A stretch of 64,000 bases of DNA from NCBI GenBank assembly GCA_963735885.1, contig CAVTMP010000007.1, forward strand, positions 62,001-126,000, written 5' to 3'. The notes below the pieces were generated by a model that searched no databases, was not told where the DNA came from, and saw nothing but the letters and a program-made list of their open reading frames with translations. The position numbers were made by a program, and so were the translations under genes. Source of the stretch: JBBSBL01 sp963735885. Lineage in GTDB: Bacteria; Actinomycetota; Thermoleophilia; Solirubrobacterales; Solirubrobacteraceae. Shown here in pieces: positions 19,920 to 29,748 of the stretch (the stretch's first letter is position 1; each line of letters opens with the position of its first letter).

Positions 19920-20812
19920 CGCGCCGGGGCCCGGGCGGCGAGCGCATCGGCGAGCATCGTCTCCCACCCGCGCGACGGGGCGATGCCGATCGTGGCCAGC
20001 GCGCCCGGACCGACCCGCCGGGAGACGGTCCAGGTCAGGGCGCCGTCGGGGCCGAGGCGCTCGCGGGCCACGGGGAGGGAGACCGCCGGCGGCGCTGCGA
20101 CCCCGAGCGCCCTGGCCGCCGCGGCGGCCAGCGCGGACGCCGGGACCGCGTCGGAGACCGTGTCGTAGACGCCGTTGAGGTCGCGCTCGAGCGCCGTCGT
20201 GGCCATCTCCGCGAAGTCGCCGGGATGGAGCAGCGGCAGCCACACCGGGGGACCGGCGACCACGGGGAACGCGCTCGCGGCCACGCGCTCGAGCAGGTCG
20301 TCGGCGGCGCCCGTGCCGGCCCCGAACAGCACGCCCTGGCGGAGGATCAGGAAGCGCGCGCCGGAGCCGAACGTGGCCAGCTCCGCCTCCTGGGGGGCGG
20401 CGAGCGCCGGACCGGCCGCCATGACCGGGTCGGCGGCCTCGATCGGCTCCTGGCCGCCGTCGGCGTAGAGGGCGACGAGGCTCGGCAGCAGGATCGCGGC
20501 GCCGGCCCGCTCCGCCGCCGCGAGCAGGACGGCGGTCCCCTCGCGGCGCAGGCGGTCGGCCCCCGCGTCCTCCGCCGCGGGACCGCGCAGCGCCGCGTGG
20601 ACGATCACCTCGCACCCGTCCGCGGCGCCGGCCGCGGCGTCCGGGTCGAACACGTCGCCGGTGACGACCTCCGCGCCCGCCGCGGCGAGGTCTCCGGCGC
20701 CCGTGGCGTCGCGAACCAGCGCCCGGACGGCGTGGCCGCGCGCCAGCAGGCGGCGGGCGAGCGGGCGGCCGACGACGCCGGTCGCCCCGGCGAGCAGGAT
20801 GCGGCGCGACAC
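19916..20812 (-). CDS. NAD(P)-dependent epimerase/dehydratase-like protein (extended SDR)
   Basis: 298 residues from GTG 20812, supported by a TAGTCT hexamer 8 nt upstream (20821-20826). The N-terminal Rossmann motif is RRILLAGATGVVGRPLARRL, then ARGHAVRALVRDATG and TGDVFDPDA, typical of atypical/extended short-chain dehydrogenases. A canonical YxxxK is not obvious: the region ALYADGGQEPIEAAD then APQEAELATFG lacks it, so oxidoreductase activity is uncertain. The C-terminal substrate domain includes LPLLHPGDFAEMATTALERD. The substrate is unknown. Confidence 0.75.
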   Translation of the reverse strand: MSRRILLAGATGVVGRPLARRLLARGHAVRALVRDATGAGDLAAAGAEVVTGDVFDPDAAAGAADGCEVIVHAALRGPAAEDAGADRLRREGTAVLLAAAERAGAAILLPSLVALYADGGQEPIEAADPVMAAGPALAAPQEAELATFGSGARFLILRQGVLFGAGTGAADDLLERVAASAFPVVAGPPVWLPLLHPGDFAEMATTALERDLNGVYDTVSDAVPASALAAAAARALGVAAPPAVSLPVARERLGPDGALTWTVSRRVGPGALATIGIAPSRGWETMLADALAARAPAR

Positions 20813-20863
20813 GGCCGCGAAGACTATGAGGATGCGAGCGGAGGCCCGGGGTAGGGTCGGCCC

Positions 20864-21574
20864 GTGAACGGGCAACTGCTGACCCTCGCGGTGCTGTCCG
20901 CGATCACGAGCCCGACCGCCATCGCCGCGGTCCTGCTGATCCTCAGCCGCCCGCGGGCCATTCCGCTCCTGGCCGCCTACGTGATCGGCAGCTTCGTCGC
21001 GTCCGTGCTGCTCGGCGTCGCGGCGGTGGCGGCGCTGAAGTCGATCGGCACCTTCAAACCGGGCGACCACCGCGCCAACCCGACCGTGCACATCGTGGCC
21101 GGCGTGCTCGTCTTCGCCCTCGCCGCCTGGCTGCGCTCCGACCGCTCCTCGCCCATCCGGCGTCGCGCTTCGGCGATGCGCGCGGAGCGCAAGGCGCGCC
21201 ACGCCGAGCGGGCGCACAAGGGACCGAGTCGCACGACCCGGCTGCTGAGCCGCGGCTCGGTGGGCATCACCGCCGCGCTCGGCGTCGCGATGCACCTGCC
21301 CGGCATGCTCTACCTCGTCGCGCTGACCGACATCGCGCACGCGAACCTGGGCACCCCCCACGCGATCGTCGTCCTCGCCGTCTTCAACCTGATCATGCTG
21401 CTGCCGATCGAGCTTCCGCTCGTGGCCTTCGTCGTCGCCCCGCGGTGGACGCGCGAGACCCTGGATCGCATGGACGCCTGGATCCACGCGAACGAGCGCC
21501 GCGCGATCCGGCTCGCCGCACTCGCCGCCGGGGGCTATCTGATCGTCAGCGGTGTGGTGGGGCTGCTGACCTGA
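20864..21574 (+). CDS. GAP/Sap-family integral membrane protein (copy 2)
   Basis: 236 residues from GTG 20864, exactly 6 nt after a TAGGGT hexamer (20852-20857), which implies a leaderless transcript. Layout as in the copy at 9867-10562: N-terminal helices with SRPRAIPLLAAYVIGS, a basic central loop (ERKARHAERAHKGPSRTTRL), MHLPGMLYLVALTDIAHAN, FNLIMLLPIELPLVAFVVAP, and a final helix. The family is associated with lipid/glycolipid export in actinobacteria. It is divergent from the epimerase gene, with about 50 nt between the two starts. Confidence 0.75.
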   Translation: MNGQLLTLAVLSAITSPTAIAAVLLILSRPRAIPLLAAYVIGSFVASVLLGVAAVAALKSIGTFKPGDHRANPTVHIVAGVLVFALAAWLRSDRSSPIRRRASAMRAERKARHAERAHKGPSRTTRLLSRGSVGITAALGVAMHLPGMLYLVALTDIAHANLGTPHAIVVLAVFNLIMLLPIELPLVAFVVAPRWTRETLDRMDAWIHANERRAIRLAALAAGGYLIVSGVVGLLT

Positions 21575-21592
21575 CCGACGACCGGCACGTGA

Positions 21593-21674
21593 TGGGGGGA
21601 GCAGGATTCGAACCTGCGTAGGCAGAGCCAACGGGTTTACAGCCCGTCTCCTTTAACCACTCGGACATCCCCCC
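21593..21674 (-). tRNA. tRNA-Tyr (anticodon GTA)
   Basis: The minus strand reads GGGGGGA for the 5' acceptor arm, a D arm (GTCCGAGTGGTTAAAGGAGA), the anticodon stem ACGGG-CTGTAAA-CCCGT with anticodon GTA, a long variable arm as expected for bacterial tRNA-Tyr, a T arm (GCAGGTTCGAATCCTGC) and TCCCCCC plus discriminator A. The 82-nt length is class II. The 3' CCA is not encoded. Confidence 0.96.
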
Positions 21675-21771
21675 GAGCGGGCGGGGATTCTAGCGGCGGC
21701 CCGGAGCGGTCCCCCGCGCGCGCGGGAACGGCTGCACGCATGCTCGGGGCGGGTTAGGATCGGCCGGCACC

Positions 21772-24700
21772 ATGCGTTCGTCATCTCGGCCTCGCGGCCA
21801 ACCGGCCGCCGCGCGACTCCGTCGCCGGGTTTCGGCCGGGCTCGTGGCGGCGCTCGGGACCTTGCTGCTCGCCGCGCCGGGGGCGCTGGCCGCGAACCCG
21901 GTCGCGACGACGGACCCGGCCGACGGGATCCTCTCCCGCTCGGCGACGCTGCACGGCACGATCGACCCGGCGGACGCCGACACCGGGTGGCGTTTCGAGT
22001 ACGGCACGACGAACGCGTACGGCACGGAGACGGTCGGCGACGCCCTGAGCTCCGGTGCCGGAGCCACCCCGGTGGCGGAGGAGATCACGCTGCTCCAGCC
22101 GAACACCACCTACCACTTCCGCGTCGTGGCGCTGCGCGGCGGGTTGCCGGTGGTGAACGGCGCCGACCGGACGTTCACGACCGCCTCGGAGGTGGCGCCC
22201 GGCGCGACGACCGACCCGGCGAGCGACGTCCACGTGCGGCGTGCGACCCTCCACGGCACGGTCGACCCCAACGGCACGGCGACGAACTACCGCCTCGAAT
22301 ACGGCACCACGACGGCCTACGGCTCGAGTCTCGAGGGCTCGGCTGGGGACGGCGCCGACCCCGTGCCCGTCTCCGAGACGGCGCAGGGGCTCGAGCCCGC
22401 GACGACCTACCACTTCCGGGTGCTCGCCGTCCGGGGGGAGGACGTGCTCGCGACCGGCGCCGACCGGACCTTGGCCACGCCGGCGAGCCAGCCCCCCGCC
22501 GTCACGACCGGCGACGCGTCCTCGATCCTCTCGACCGCGCGACGATCGCCGGCACGGTCGATCCGAAGCTCGAGGACACCTACGTGCGCGTGGACTACGG
22601 GGAGACCGCGGCGCTCGGCTCGTCCACCCCTGAGGAGTACGTCGGCGACGGAGCCGGGCCGGTCGACGTCGCTCCCGTCTCGCTCACCGGCCTGCTGGGC
22701 GCCAGGACCTACCACTACCGCCTCGTCGCGACCCGGAACGGAGCCGTGGTGGCGACCGGGGCGCAGCGGACCTTCACCACGCCCCCCGACCCCCGCATCG
22801 TCTCCGCCGGCCCGCTGAACCGCATCGCCACGAGCACGACGCTGAGCTGCGACGTACGGTACGTCACCGACGCCCAGCCGGAGTTCTTCAGCGGCAACGC
22901 GTGCGGGACCTTCGCCGTCGTGGCCGGCACCTTGTACACCCCCGTCGGCGTGCCGCTCGGCCCCGGCGGCACCGCGCTGACCCCGGTGTCGCAGAGCCTC
23001 CCGACCGGGTCCGGCACCGCCGCCGACCCCTACCAGCTCCGCACCGTGGTGGCGGCCGGCGCAACCGGCGTACGCCTCGTCCAGACCGACGCCTACGTCG
23101 TGGGCGAGGAGTCGTTCCGAACCGACGTCGTGGTCGAGAACACCTCCGGCTCACCGCAGCCGGTCCGGCTCTACCGCGCCGGGGACTGCTTCCTCAACAA
23201 CTCCGACTCCGGCTTCGGCGCCCGCGACCCCGTCAGCGGCGCCGTGGCCTGCGTGGGCGGCAGCGGCGGCCAGCCGACCTCGCGCATCGAGCAGTTCTAC
23301 CCGCTCACCGCCGGCGCGCATCACTACGAGGCCGGGTACAGCCAGGTCTGGACGCAGATCGGGAATCACGCCGCGTTCCCGGACACGTGCCGCTGCACCG
23401 AGCCCATCGACAACGGCGCCGGGCTGAGCTGGGACGTGACCGTGCCGGCCCACGGGACGCAGACCGTCTCCTCGCTGCTCACCTTCTCCCCGCTGGGGCA
23501 CGTCCCGCTGTCGGTCGGTCTGCACGCCGACTCGCCGACCACGCCCGCCGGCGGGGGCAACGGCTACACGATCACGGTCCGCAACCCGAACGCCAGCCCG
23601 GTCGCGCTCGACGCGATCACCGCGGACCTGCCGCCCGGGTTCGCCTACCGGCCCGGCACGACGAGCGGGGCGACCACGGCGAACCCCTCGATCGCCGGCG
23701 GCCACCTGACGTGGGCCGGCCCGATCACCGTGCCGGCCGGCGGCCAGGCGTCGATCCACTTCGGCGTGACGGCGCCCGCCGGGACCGGCACCGGCACCGC
23801 CCAGGCCGGCGCGGTGGCCGCCGGCTTCACGATCGTCTCCAGCGGCAGGACGGCCGCCGTGCAGGTGACCCCGGCCGTGCCCCCCGGCCCGGCGGACCTG
23901 CGGGTCGGCGTGTCCCTGCTCGCCGGCCACCCGCTCGTCGTCGGGAAGGAGTCCACCTACCGCTTCTCGATCACCAACGCGGGGCCGTCCGCGGCGGTCG
24001 GCGTGGTCCTCCGGGTGACGCTGCCGCCCGGGCTGCGCTACGTGAGCGCGACCCCCGGGCCCTGCACCGTCTCCCGCCAGGTGGTGAGCTGCCCCGTCGG
24101 CGGGCTCGCGGTCGGGGCGCGGGCGGAGATCCGGATGCGCGTGCGGGCCGTCTCGACGGCCGCCGGGCGCCTCGCCGTCAGCGTCACCGGCGCAGGCTTC
24201 GACCCCGCCGGCGGGTCGAACGCCGTCGCCCTCGCCGCCGGCGCCGCCCCACCGGCGCCCGTGCCCGCACGGACCGTGAACCTCGCCTCGGTCTCCGGCC
24301 GCGTGCGGGTGAAGCTCCCGGGCAGCCGGCGCTACCAGGCCCTCGAACGGGCGCGCTCGGTGCCGGTCGGCACGATCGTCGACGCGACCAGGGGGCGGGT
24401 CCGGATCACCTCCGCCCGTGATGCGAAGGGCCACACGCAGGCGGCGGACTTCTACGAGGGCGCCTTCCGGATCACCCAGCGCCGGGCCCGGCCGCTCATC
24501 ACCGAGCTGACGCTCTACGGGGGCGACTTCTCCGGCTGCCGCCCGTCTCAGCGGGCGGCCGCGCGGGCCGCGCGCCGGCGCAAGGGCGGCCGCGGACGCC
24601 ACCTCTGGGGCAACGGCAAGGGCAAGTTCCGCACACGCGGGCGCTACGGCGCCGCCACGGTTCGCGGGACGATCTGGCTCACCGAGGATCGCTGCGCGGC

Positions 24701-24815
24701 CACGCGCGTCAAGGTGGCGCGGGGCGTGGTGGCGGTGAGGGACTTCACGCGCGGCAAGACCGTGACGGTCCGCACCGGGCGCAGCTACAGCGCGCGGGCT
24801 CCTCGGCGGCGATGA
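21772..24815 (+). CDS. Secreted repeat protein with fibronectin-like repeats, DUF11-type domain and FecR-like C-terminus, one frameshift
   Basis: About 1,014 residues with one shift near 22,540. Signal peptide: basic n-region, then VSAGLVAALGTLLLAAPGALAA. Three similar repeats of about 95 residues follow, each with 'ATLHGTIDP.....YRxEYGTTxAYG....LxPxTTYHFRVxAxR', a fibronectin-III-like layout common in actinobacterial surface proteins. A middle region (FFSGNACGTFAVVAGTLYTP, then RCTEPIDNGAGLSWDV) and DUF11-type domains (GLHADSP, YTITVRNPNASPVALDAITA; ADLRVGVSLLAGHPLVVG) come next. The C-terminus resembles a FecR/LysM-associated domain (PVGTIVDATRGRVRIT; VRGTIWLTEDRC; GVVAVRDFTRGKTVTVRTGR). 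No LPXTG or anchoring helix is seen. Its end overlaps the MFS gene by 4 nt. Confidence 0.8.
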
Positions 24816-26512
24816 GCGCAGCGCCCGGGGCCGCGGGCGCCGCGGGCCCGCTGGCGCAGGCGCTCGGCACCCCCGCGCTGCGCCGGCTGCAGGTCGGCTG
24901 GGCGGCCGCGTCGCTGGCCTCGTGGGGCCTCATGGTCGTCTTCGGGCTCTACGCCTACGAGGCGGGCGGCACCGCGGCGGTCGGCGTGGCCGCGCTCGTG
25001 CGCATGGTGCCGGCCGGCATCCTGGCGCCGCTCGCCGGCCTCGCCGCCGACCGCTTCTCGCGCCGCGACGTCCTCGTCGCCGCGAGCGTCGCGCGCGCCC
25101 TCCTGCTGGCGGCGATCGCCGTGGTGGCCGCCGCGGGCGCGCCGATCGCGGTCGCGATGGCCCTGGCCGCGATCTTCACCGCCGTGACGACCGCGATCAA
25201 CCCGGCCGTCGCCGCGCTGCTGCCGGACCTCGTCGAGACGCCCCGGCAGCTCGCCGCGTCGAACGCGATCCTGCGCGCGGTGGAGCACGGCGGGTTCCTC
25301 GTCGGCTCGCTCGCCAGCGGCGTCCTGGTGGCCGTGGCCGGCACCGACGGCGCCTTCGCCGCGATCGCCGCCGCGGCGCTGATCCCGGTCGTCGTCTGGA
25401 GCCTCATCCGCCGCGATCCCCCGCCGCCGCACCGGGCGGAGCCGCTCGAGTCGACGCGCCACGAGATCGCGCTCGGCCTGCGCACCGTGATCGCCGACCC
25501 GCCGATGCGCATCCTCGTGAGCCTGATGGGCACCTCGACGCTCATCGAGGGCGCGCTGGACGTGCTCGTCGTCGTGACCGCGCTCTCGCTGCTCGACATG
25601 GGGGCCTCCGGCGTGGGCTGGCTCAACGCCGCGTGGGGCCTCGGCGGCCTGGCGGGCGGGGCCGTCGCCCTCCAGGTGCTCGGGCGCGGCCGGGTGAGCT
25701 CGGCGTTCGCCGTGGCGAGCCTGCTCATCGGGGTCCCGCTCGTCGTGCTCGGGCTCCTCCCCGGCGTGCCGCTGGCCGTGGTGCTCCTGACGGTGCTGGG
25801 GACCGGCTACGTGACCGTCGAGATCTCGGGTCAGACGCTGCTCCAGCGGCTCGTCCCCGACGAGATGTGCGCCCGGGTGTTCGCGGTGGTGGAGAGCTCG
25901 TTCTGGCTGACGACCGCGCTGGGCGGGATCCTCGCCGTCCCGCTCGTGGACCTGCTCGGCGATCGCGGCGCGCTCGTCTTCTGCGGGGCCTGCCTGCCGG
26001 CGGCCTTCCTCGCTCGCTGGCGGGCGCTCGCCCGGTTCGAGGACGCGGCGCCGGTCCCGGCCGCCGAGTTCGCCGCGCTGCGGCACGTCCCGCTGTTCGC
26101 CCCGGTGCCGATGGTCGCGGTGGAGAACCTGGCGCGAAAGGTCGAGCGGGTGCCGCTCGGCGTCGGCGAGACGCTCTTCCGGGAGGGGGACGCGGGCGAC
26201 CGCTTCTACGTCGTGGCCGAGGGCGAGCTGGCGGTCCTCAAGGCGGGCGTCACGGTTGACCACTCCCCCGCCGGGGACTACGTGGGCGAGATGGCGCTGC
26301 TGCGAGATCAGCCGCGCAACGCGACGATCACCGCGAGCCGGGACAGCCTGCTCTTCGCCCTCGATCGCGACGACTTCATCACCGTCGTCACGGGACATCA
26401 GCGATCGGCGTCCGCGGCGGACGTCGTGATGGCCGCGCGGGCGGCGAACGTTCCTCCCCTCTCCGCCGCGCCGGGGGATGGCCGGACGGCCACGACCCGA
26501 GGCTCGCGATGA
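24812..26512 (+). CDS. MFS transporter fused to a C-terminal cyclic-nucleotide-binding domain
   Basis: 566 residues from ATG 24812. Residues of about 15-410 form a 10-12 helix MFS permease resembling drug or EntS-like exporters (ASLASWGLMVVFGLYAYEAG, LAADRFSRRDVLVAASVARA, INPAVAALLPDLVETPRQLA, GTGYVTVEISGQTLLQRLVP). Residues of about 425-545 are a CRP-like CNB domain: VGETLFREGDAGDRFYVVAE, GELAVLKAG, and a phosphate-binding cassette YVGEMALLRDQPRNATITA that keeps the Glu and Arg used to hold the cyclic phosphate. Transport may therefore be gated by cAMP or cGMP. The stop overlaps the ATG of an adenylate cyclase gene, an unusually direct link between ligand synthesis and sensing. The transported substrate is unknown. 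Confidence 0.88.
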   Translation: MSAAPGAAGAAGPLAQALGTPALRRLQVGWAAASLASWGLMVVFGLYAYEAGGTAAVGVAALVRMVPAGILAPLAGLAADRFSRRDVLVAASVARALLLAAIAVVAAAGAPIAVAMALAAIFTAVTTAINPAVAALLPDLVETPRQLAASNAILRAVEHGGFLVGSLASGVLVAVAGTDGAFAAIAAAALIPVVVWSLIRRDPPPPHRAEPLESTRHEIALGLRTVIADPPMRILVSLMGTSTLIEGALDVLVVVTALSLLDMGASGVGWLNAAWGLGGLAGGAVALQVLGRGRVSSAFAVASLLIGVPLVVLGLLPGVPLAVVLLTVLGTGYVTVEISGQTLLQRLVPDEMCARVFAVVESSFWLTTALGGILAVPLVDLLGDRGALVFCGACLPAAFLARWRALARFEDAAPVPAAEFAALRHVPLFAPVPMVAVENLARKVERVPLGVGETLFREGDAGDRFYVVAEGELAVLKAGVTVDHSPAGDYVGEMALLRDQPRNATITASRDSLLFALDRDDFITVVTGHQRSASAADVVMAARAANVPPLSAAPGDGRTATTRGSR

Positions 26513-28335
26513 GCCCGCAGCCGCGCCGCTCGCGCCGGCGCCTGTCGTTGCTCGCCGCCGCGGCGGCGCTCGCCGCGCTCGTCGCCGGGCTCGCGTACGG
26601 GGCCAACCTCCTTCGCGCCCCCGAGCTCCAGACGGTGGACGCGCGCTTCCAGGTCCGGCCGGCGCGGGCCGCGCCGAAGGACGTCGTGCTCGTCGCGATC
26701 GACGACGTCTCGTTCGGCGAGCTGCGACGGCGCTTCCCCTTCCCGCGCCGGCTCTACGCTCGCGCCCTCGACCACCTTCGCGGCGCCGGGGCCCGCGCCA
26801 TCGGAGTCGACGTCCAGTTCACCGAGCCGACCGACGCGGCGGACGACGACGCGCTCGTCGCCGCCGTGCGTCGCGCACCGGGCACCGTGCTGGCCACGAC
26901 CGAGGTCGACGCGCGCGGCCGCAGCAACGTCTTCGGCGGTGACGACGTGCTCCGGTCGATCCGGGCGCGGGTCGGCAACACCTCGCTTCCCAGCGACCGC
27001 GACGGCATCTACCGGCGGCTCCCCTATTCGGTCGACCGGCTCAGGACGTTCGCCGTGGTGCTCGCCGAGCAGGCCTCCGGCCGCGCCGTCGGCCGCGCGG
27101 CCTTCCCGGCCGACCCGGTCCCGATCGACTTCGCGGGCGGCCCCGGCACGGTGCCCTCGATCCCGTTCTCGCGCGTCGTCTCGGGGCGCTTCCCGCCCGC
27201 GGCGGTGCGCGGCAAGATCGTGATCCTCGGCGCGACCTCGCCCTCGCTCCAGGACGTCCACCCGACGAGCGCCGCGCGGGGCGAGCCGATGGCCGGGCCG
27301 GAGATCAACGCCAACGCGGTCGCGACCGTCCTCGCCGGGTTCCCGTTGCACGAGACGCCCGGCTGGGTCGACCTCGGGCTGATCGCCGCGCTCGCCCTCG
27401 TCGTGCCCCTGGGCAGCCTGCGCCAGCGCACGCTGCGCCCGCTGATCCTCGGCGGCGCCATCGCCGTCCTCTTCACGGTCGGCGTCCAGGTCGCCTTCGA
27501 CCGTGGCTGGATCGTCCCGTTCACCTACCCGCTGCTCGCCCTGCTGCTCGCCACGGCCGGGACGATCGTCGTCGACTACCTGCTCGAGACCCTCGAGCGC
27601 GAGCGGGTGCGCGACCTCTTCTCCCGCTTCGTGGGCGAGCCGGTGGTCGACGAGGTGCTCGCCGAGGCCGACACCCGCACCTGCGCCTGGGCGGCGTCGA
27701 GCGCGTGTGCACCGTGATGTTCTGCGACCTGCGCGGCTTCACGTCGTTCTCGGAGAAGCTGCCCGGCCGACCGCGTGATCGAGGTCGTCAACGTCTACCT
27801 GGGCGAGATGAGCGAGGCGATCCTCGACGCGGGCGGCACCCTGCTCGCCTACATGGGCGACGGGATCATGGCGCTGTTCGGCGCCCCGCTCGAGCAGCCC
27901 GACCACGCCGACCGCGCGCTCGACGCCGCCCGCGAGATGGTCGGACCGCGGCTCGACCGGCTGAACGGGTGGCTCGTGGCGAACGGCCTGCCGGGCGACT
28001 TCCGCATGGGGGTGGGCCTGAACAGCGGCGAGGTGATGGCCGGCAACGTCGGCTCCCAGCGGCGGCTCGAGTACACGGCCATCGGCGACACGACGAACAC
28101 CGCCTCGCGGTTGGAGGGCCTGACGAAGACGGCCGGCCGGATGGTGCTCGTGGCCGAGTCGACGCGGGAGCTCATGACGCGCGCACCCGACGACCTCGCC
28201 TTCCTCCAGGAGGTCGAGATCCGCGGGCGCTCGGGACGGTTGCGGGTCTGGGGGCTGCCCGACCCGCCCGGCGCACCGGGCGCCCCGGGCGCCGGCGAGC
28301 GTCAGGAGGCGCCGGTGGGCGACCGGCCCGCGTAG
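26509..28335 (+). CDS. CHASE2-domain class III adenylate/guanylate cyclase, short frameshifted region
   Basis: About 608 residues. An N-terminal membrane anchor (LSLLAAAAALAALVAGLAYG) is followed by an extracytoplasmic CHASE2 sensor (LQTVDARFQVRP, VVLVAIDDVSFGELRRRFPF, GARAIGVDVQFTEPTDAADD, GKIVILGATSPSLQDVHPT), three helices (residues of about 285-360), and a class III cyclase domain. Two compensating shifts around 27,690 and 27,770 must be corrected to read VCTVMFCDLRGFTSFSEKL. Metal Asp residues are visible there and in LAYMGDGIMALFGAP; TAIGDTTNTASRLEGLTKTA supplies the transition-state Asn and Arg. Substrate (ATP versus GTP) residues were not assigned. It overlaps the MFS-CNB gene by 4 nt, so cyclase and a CNB-containing transporter are made together. 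Confidence 0.88.
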
Positions 28336-28348
28336 CCCGCGCGGGCCG

Positions 28349-29500
28349 CTACGACGCGTCGCGCAGGCGCTGGGCCTCGGGCAGCGCCTCGAGCTTCTTC
28401 AGCGTGTGGTTCTCGATCTGGCGGATGCGCTCGCGCGTGACGTTGAAGGCCCGGCCGACCTCCTCGAGCGTGCGCGGCTTTCCGCCGGTGAGCCCGAAGC
28501 GCATCTCGATCACCTCCCGCTCGCGGCACGGGAGCGCGGCGAGCGCCCGGCGCACGTTCTCGCGCCGCAGGTTCTCCGAGGCGATCTCGAACGGCGACTC
28601 GGCGCTCTTGTCCTCCACGAAGTCGCCGAGCTCGGACTCCTCCTCGTCGCCGACCGGCTTCTCCAGCGACACGGGCTGCTGCGCCATCCGCATGATGTCG
28701 CGCACCTCGCGGATGGAGCAGTCGAGCTCGAGCGCGATCTCGGCGTCCGTCGGCTCGCGACCGAGCTGCTGGACGAGCTGGCGCTCGACGTGCACGACCT
28801 TGTTGAGCCGCTCGACCATGTGGACGGGGATGCGGACCGTGCGGCCCTTGTCGGCGATCGCACGGGTCACCGCCTGGCGGATCCACCACGTCGCGTAGGT
28901 GGAGAACTTGAAGCCCCGGCGATGGTCGAACTTCTCGACGGCCCGGATGAGCCCGAGCGAGCCCTCCTGGATGAGGTCGAGGAACGTGAGGCCTCGACCC
29001 AGGTAGCTCTTCGCGATCGAGACGACGAGGCGGAGGTTCGCCTCGACCATGCGCTGCTTCGCCTCCAGGTCGCCCTTCTCGATGCGCTTGGCGAGGTCCT
29101 GCTCCTCCTGCGCGGTGAGCAGGTTCACCCGGCCGATCGACCGGAGGTAGAGGCGCAGCGAGTCGAGGCTCGGCTCGACCGTGAGGTCGATGACCGGCCG
29201 GCGCGGCAGCTCGGGCGTCGCGCGGCTCTCGACGCCGTCCGCGGTCGTCCCGTCCTCCTTCGGCGCCGCGGACGTGACCGGGCGGCCGTCCTCTCCGACG
29301 ACGTCGATGCCCTGCTCGGCGAGATGCGCGTCGAGGTCGCGGCGCTGCTCCTTGGTGACCTCGACCTCCTCGAGGCGCGCCGCGATCTCCTCGTGGGTGA
29401 GGAAGCCCTGCTCCTGGCCCCGGGCGACGAGGTCGCGCAGCTCCTCGAGCTCGGCCACCGGAACCTCGTCCGCGAGCAGCGCCTGCGCCTTCTCGGTCAT
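28349..29500 (-). CDS. sigA: Principal RNA polymerase sigma factor (sigma-70 group 1/2)
   Basis: 383 residues from ATG 29500. Region 1.1-like acidic N-terminus; region 1.2 DSLRLYLRSIGRVNLLTAQE; region 2 EANLRLVVSIAKSYLGRGLT, FLDLIQEGSLGLIRAVEKFD and FKFSTYATWWIRQAVTRAIA; region 3 VHMVERLNKVVHVERQLVQQ; region 4 ALPCREREVIEMRFGLTGGK and VTRERIRQIENHTLKKLEA. This is the full RpoD/HrdB-type architecture that recognises housekeeping promoters. Longer in-frame starts exist up to 29755 but encode an unlikely Trp/Arg-rich extension. The 248-nt gap to the divergent mptA gene holds both promoters; no other gene is seen in it. Confidence 0.93.
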   Translation of the reverse strand: MTEKAQALLADEVPVAELEELRDLVARGQEQGFLTHEEIAARLEEVEVTKEQRRDLDAHLAEQGIDVVGEDGRPVTSAAPKEDGTTADGVESRATPELPRRPVIDLTVEPSLDSLRLYLRSIGRVNLLTAQEEQDLAKRIEKGDLEAKQRMVEANLRLVVSIAKSYLGRGLTFLDLIQEGSLGLIRAVEKFDHRRGFKFSTYATWWIRQAVTRAIADKGRTVRIPVHMVERLNKVVHVERQLVQQLGREPTDAEIALELDCSIREVRDIMRMAQQPVSLEKPVGDEEESELGDFVEDKSAESPFEIASENLRRENVRRALAALPCREREVIEMRFGLTGGKPRTLEEVGRAFNVTRERIRQIENHTLKKLEALPEAQRLRDAS

Positions 29501-29748
29501 ACCCCACCACCTCGGCGATGCGTCATCCTGCAGGACCCCGGTGGGCTCCCGTTCTCCCTCACTCCCATGTGCACCTCTCCCGACCGTTGCGCGGCGGTGA
29601 CCGCCACGGGGTCGAGCCTCGTACCCCCGGCAACCCGGAGTCGACTCACCCATCGGCAGGTCGGGAGTGATACCACGCTCACGGGCCCTGTGAAGCAGTA
29701 CCCAAACCGCGTATACGCTTCTCATACCTCCCCAGCAGCGGAGCCACC

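Noticed and set aside
22540..22545. Programmed frameshift in the secreted repeat protein
   Set aside because: No slippery heptamer or downstream pseudoknot is evident, and similar single-base shifts occur in unrelated housekeeping genes such as sufS.
29501..29748. Riboswitch between sigA and mptA
   Set aside because: I looked for folate/THF or molybdenum-cofactor-like conserved blocks in this 248-nt gap and saw none.
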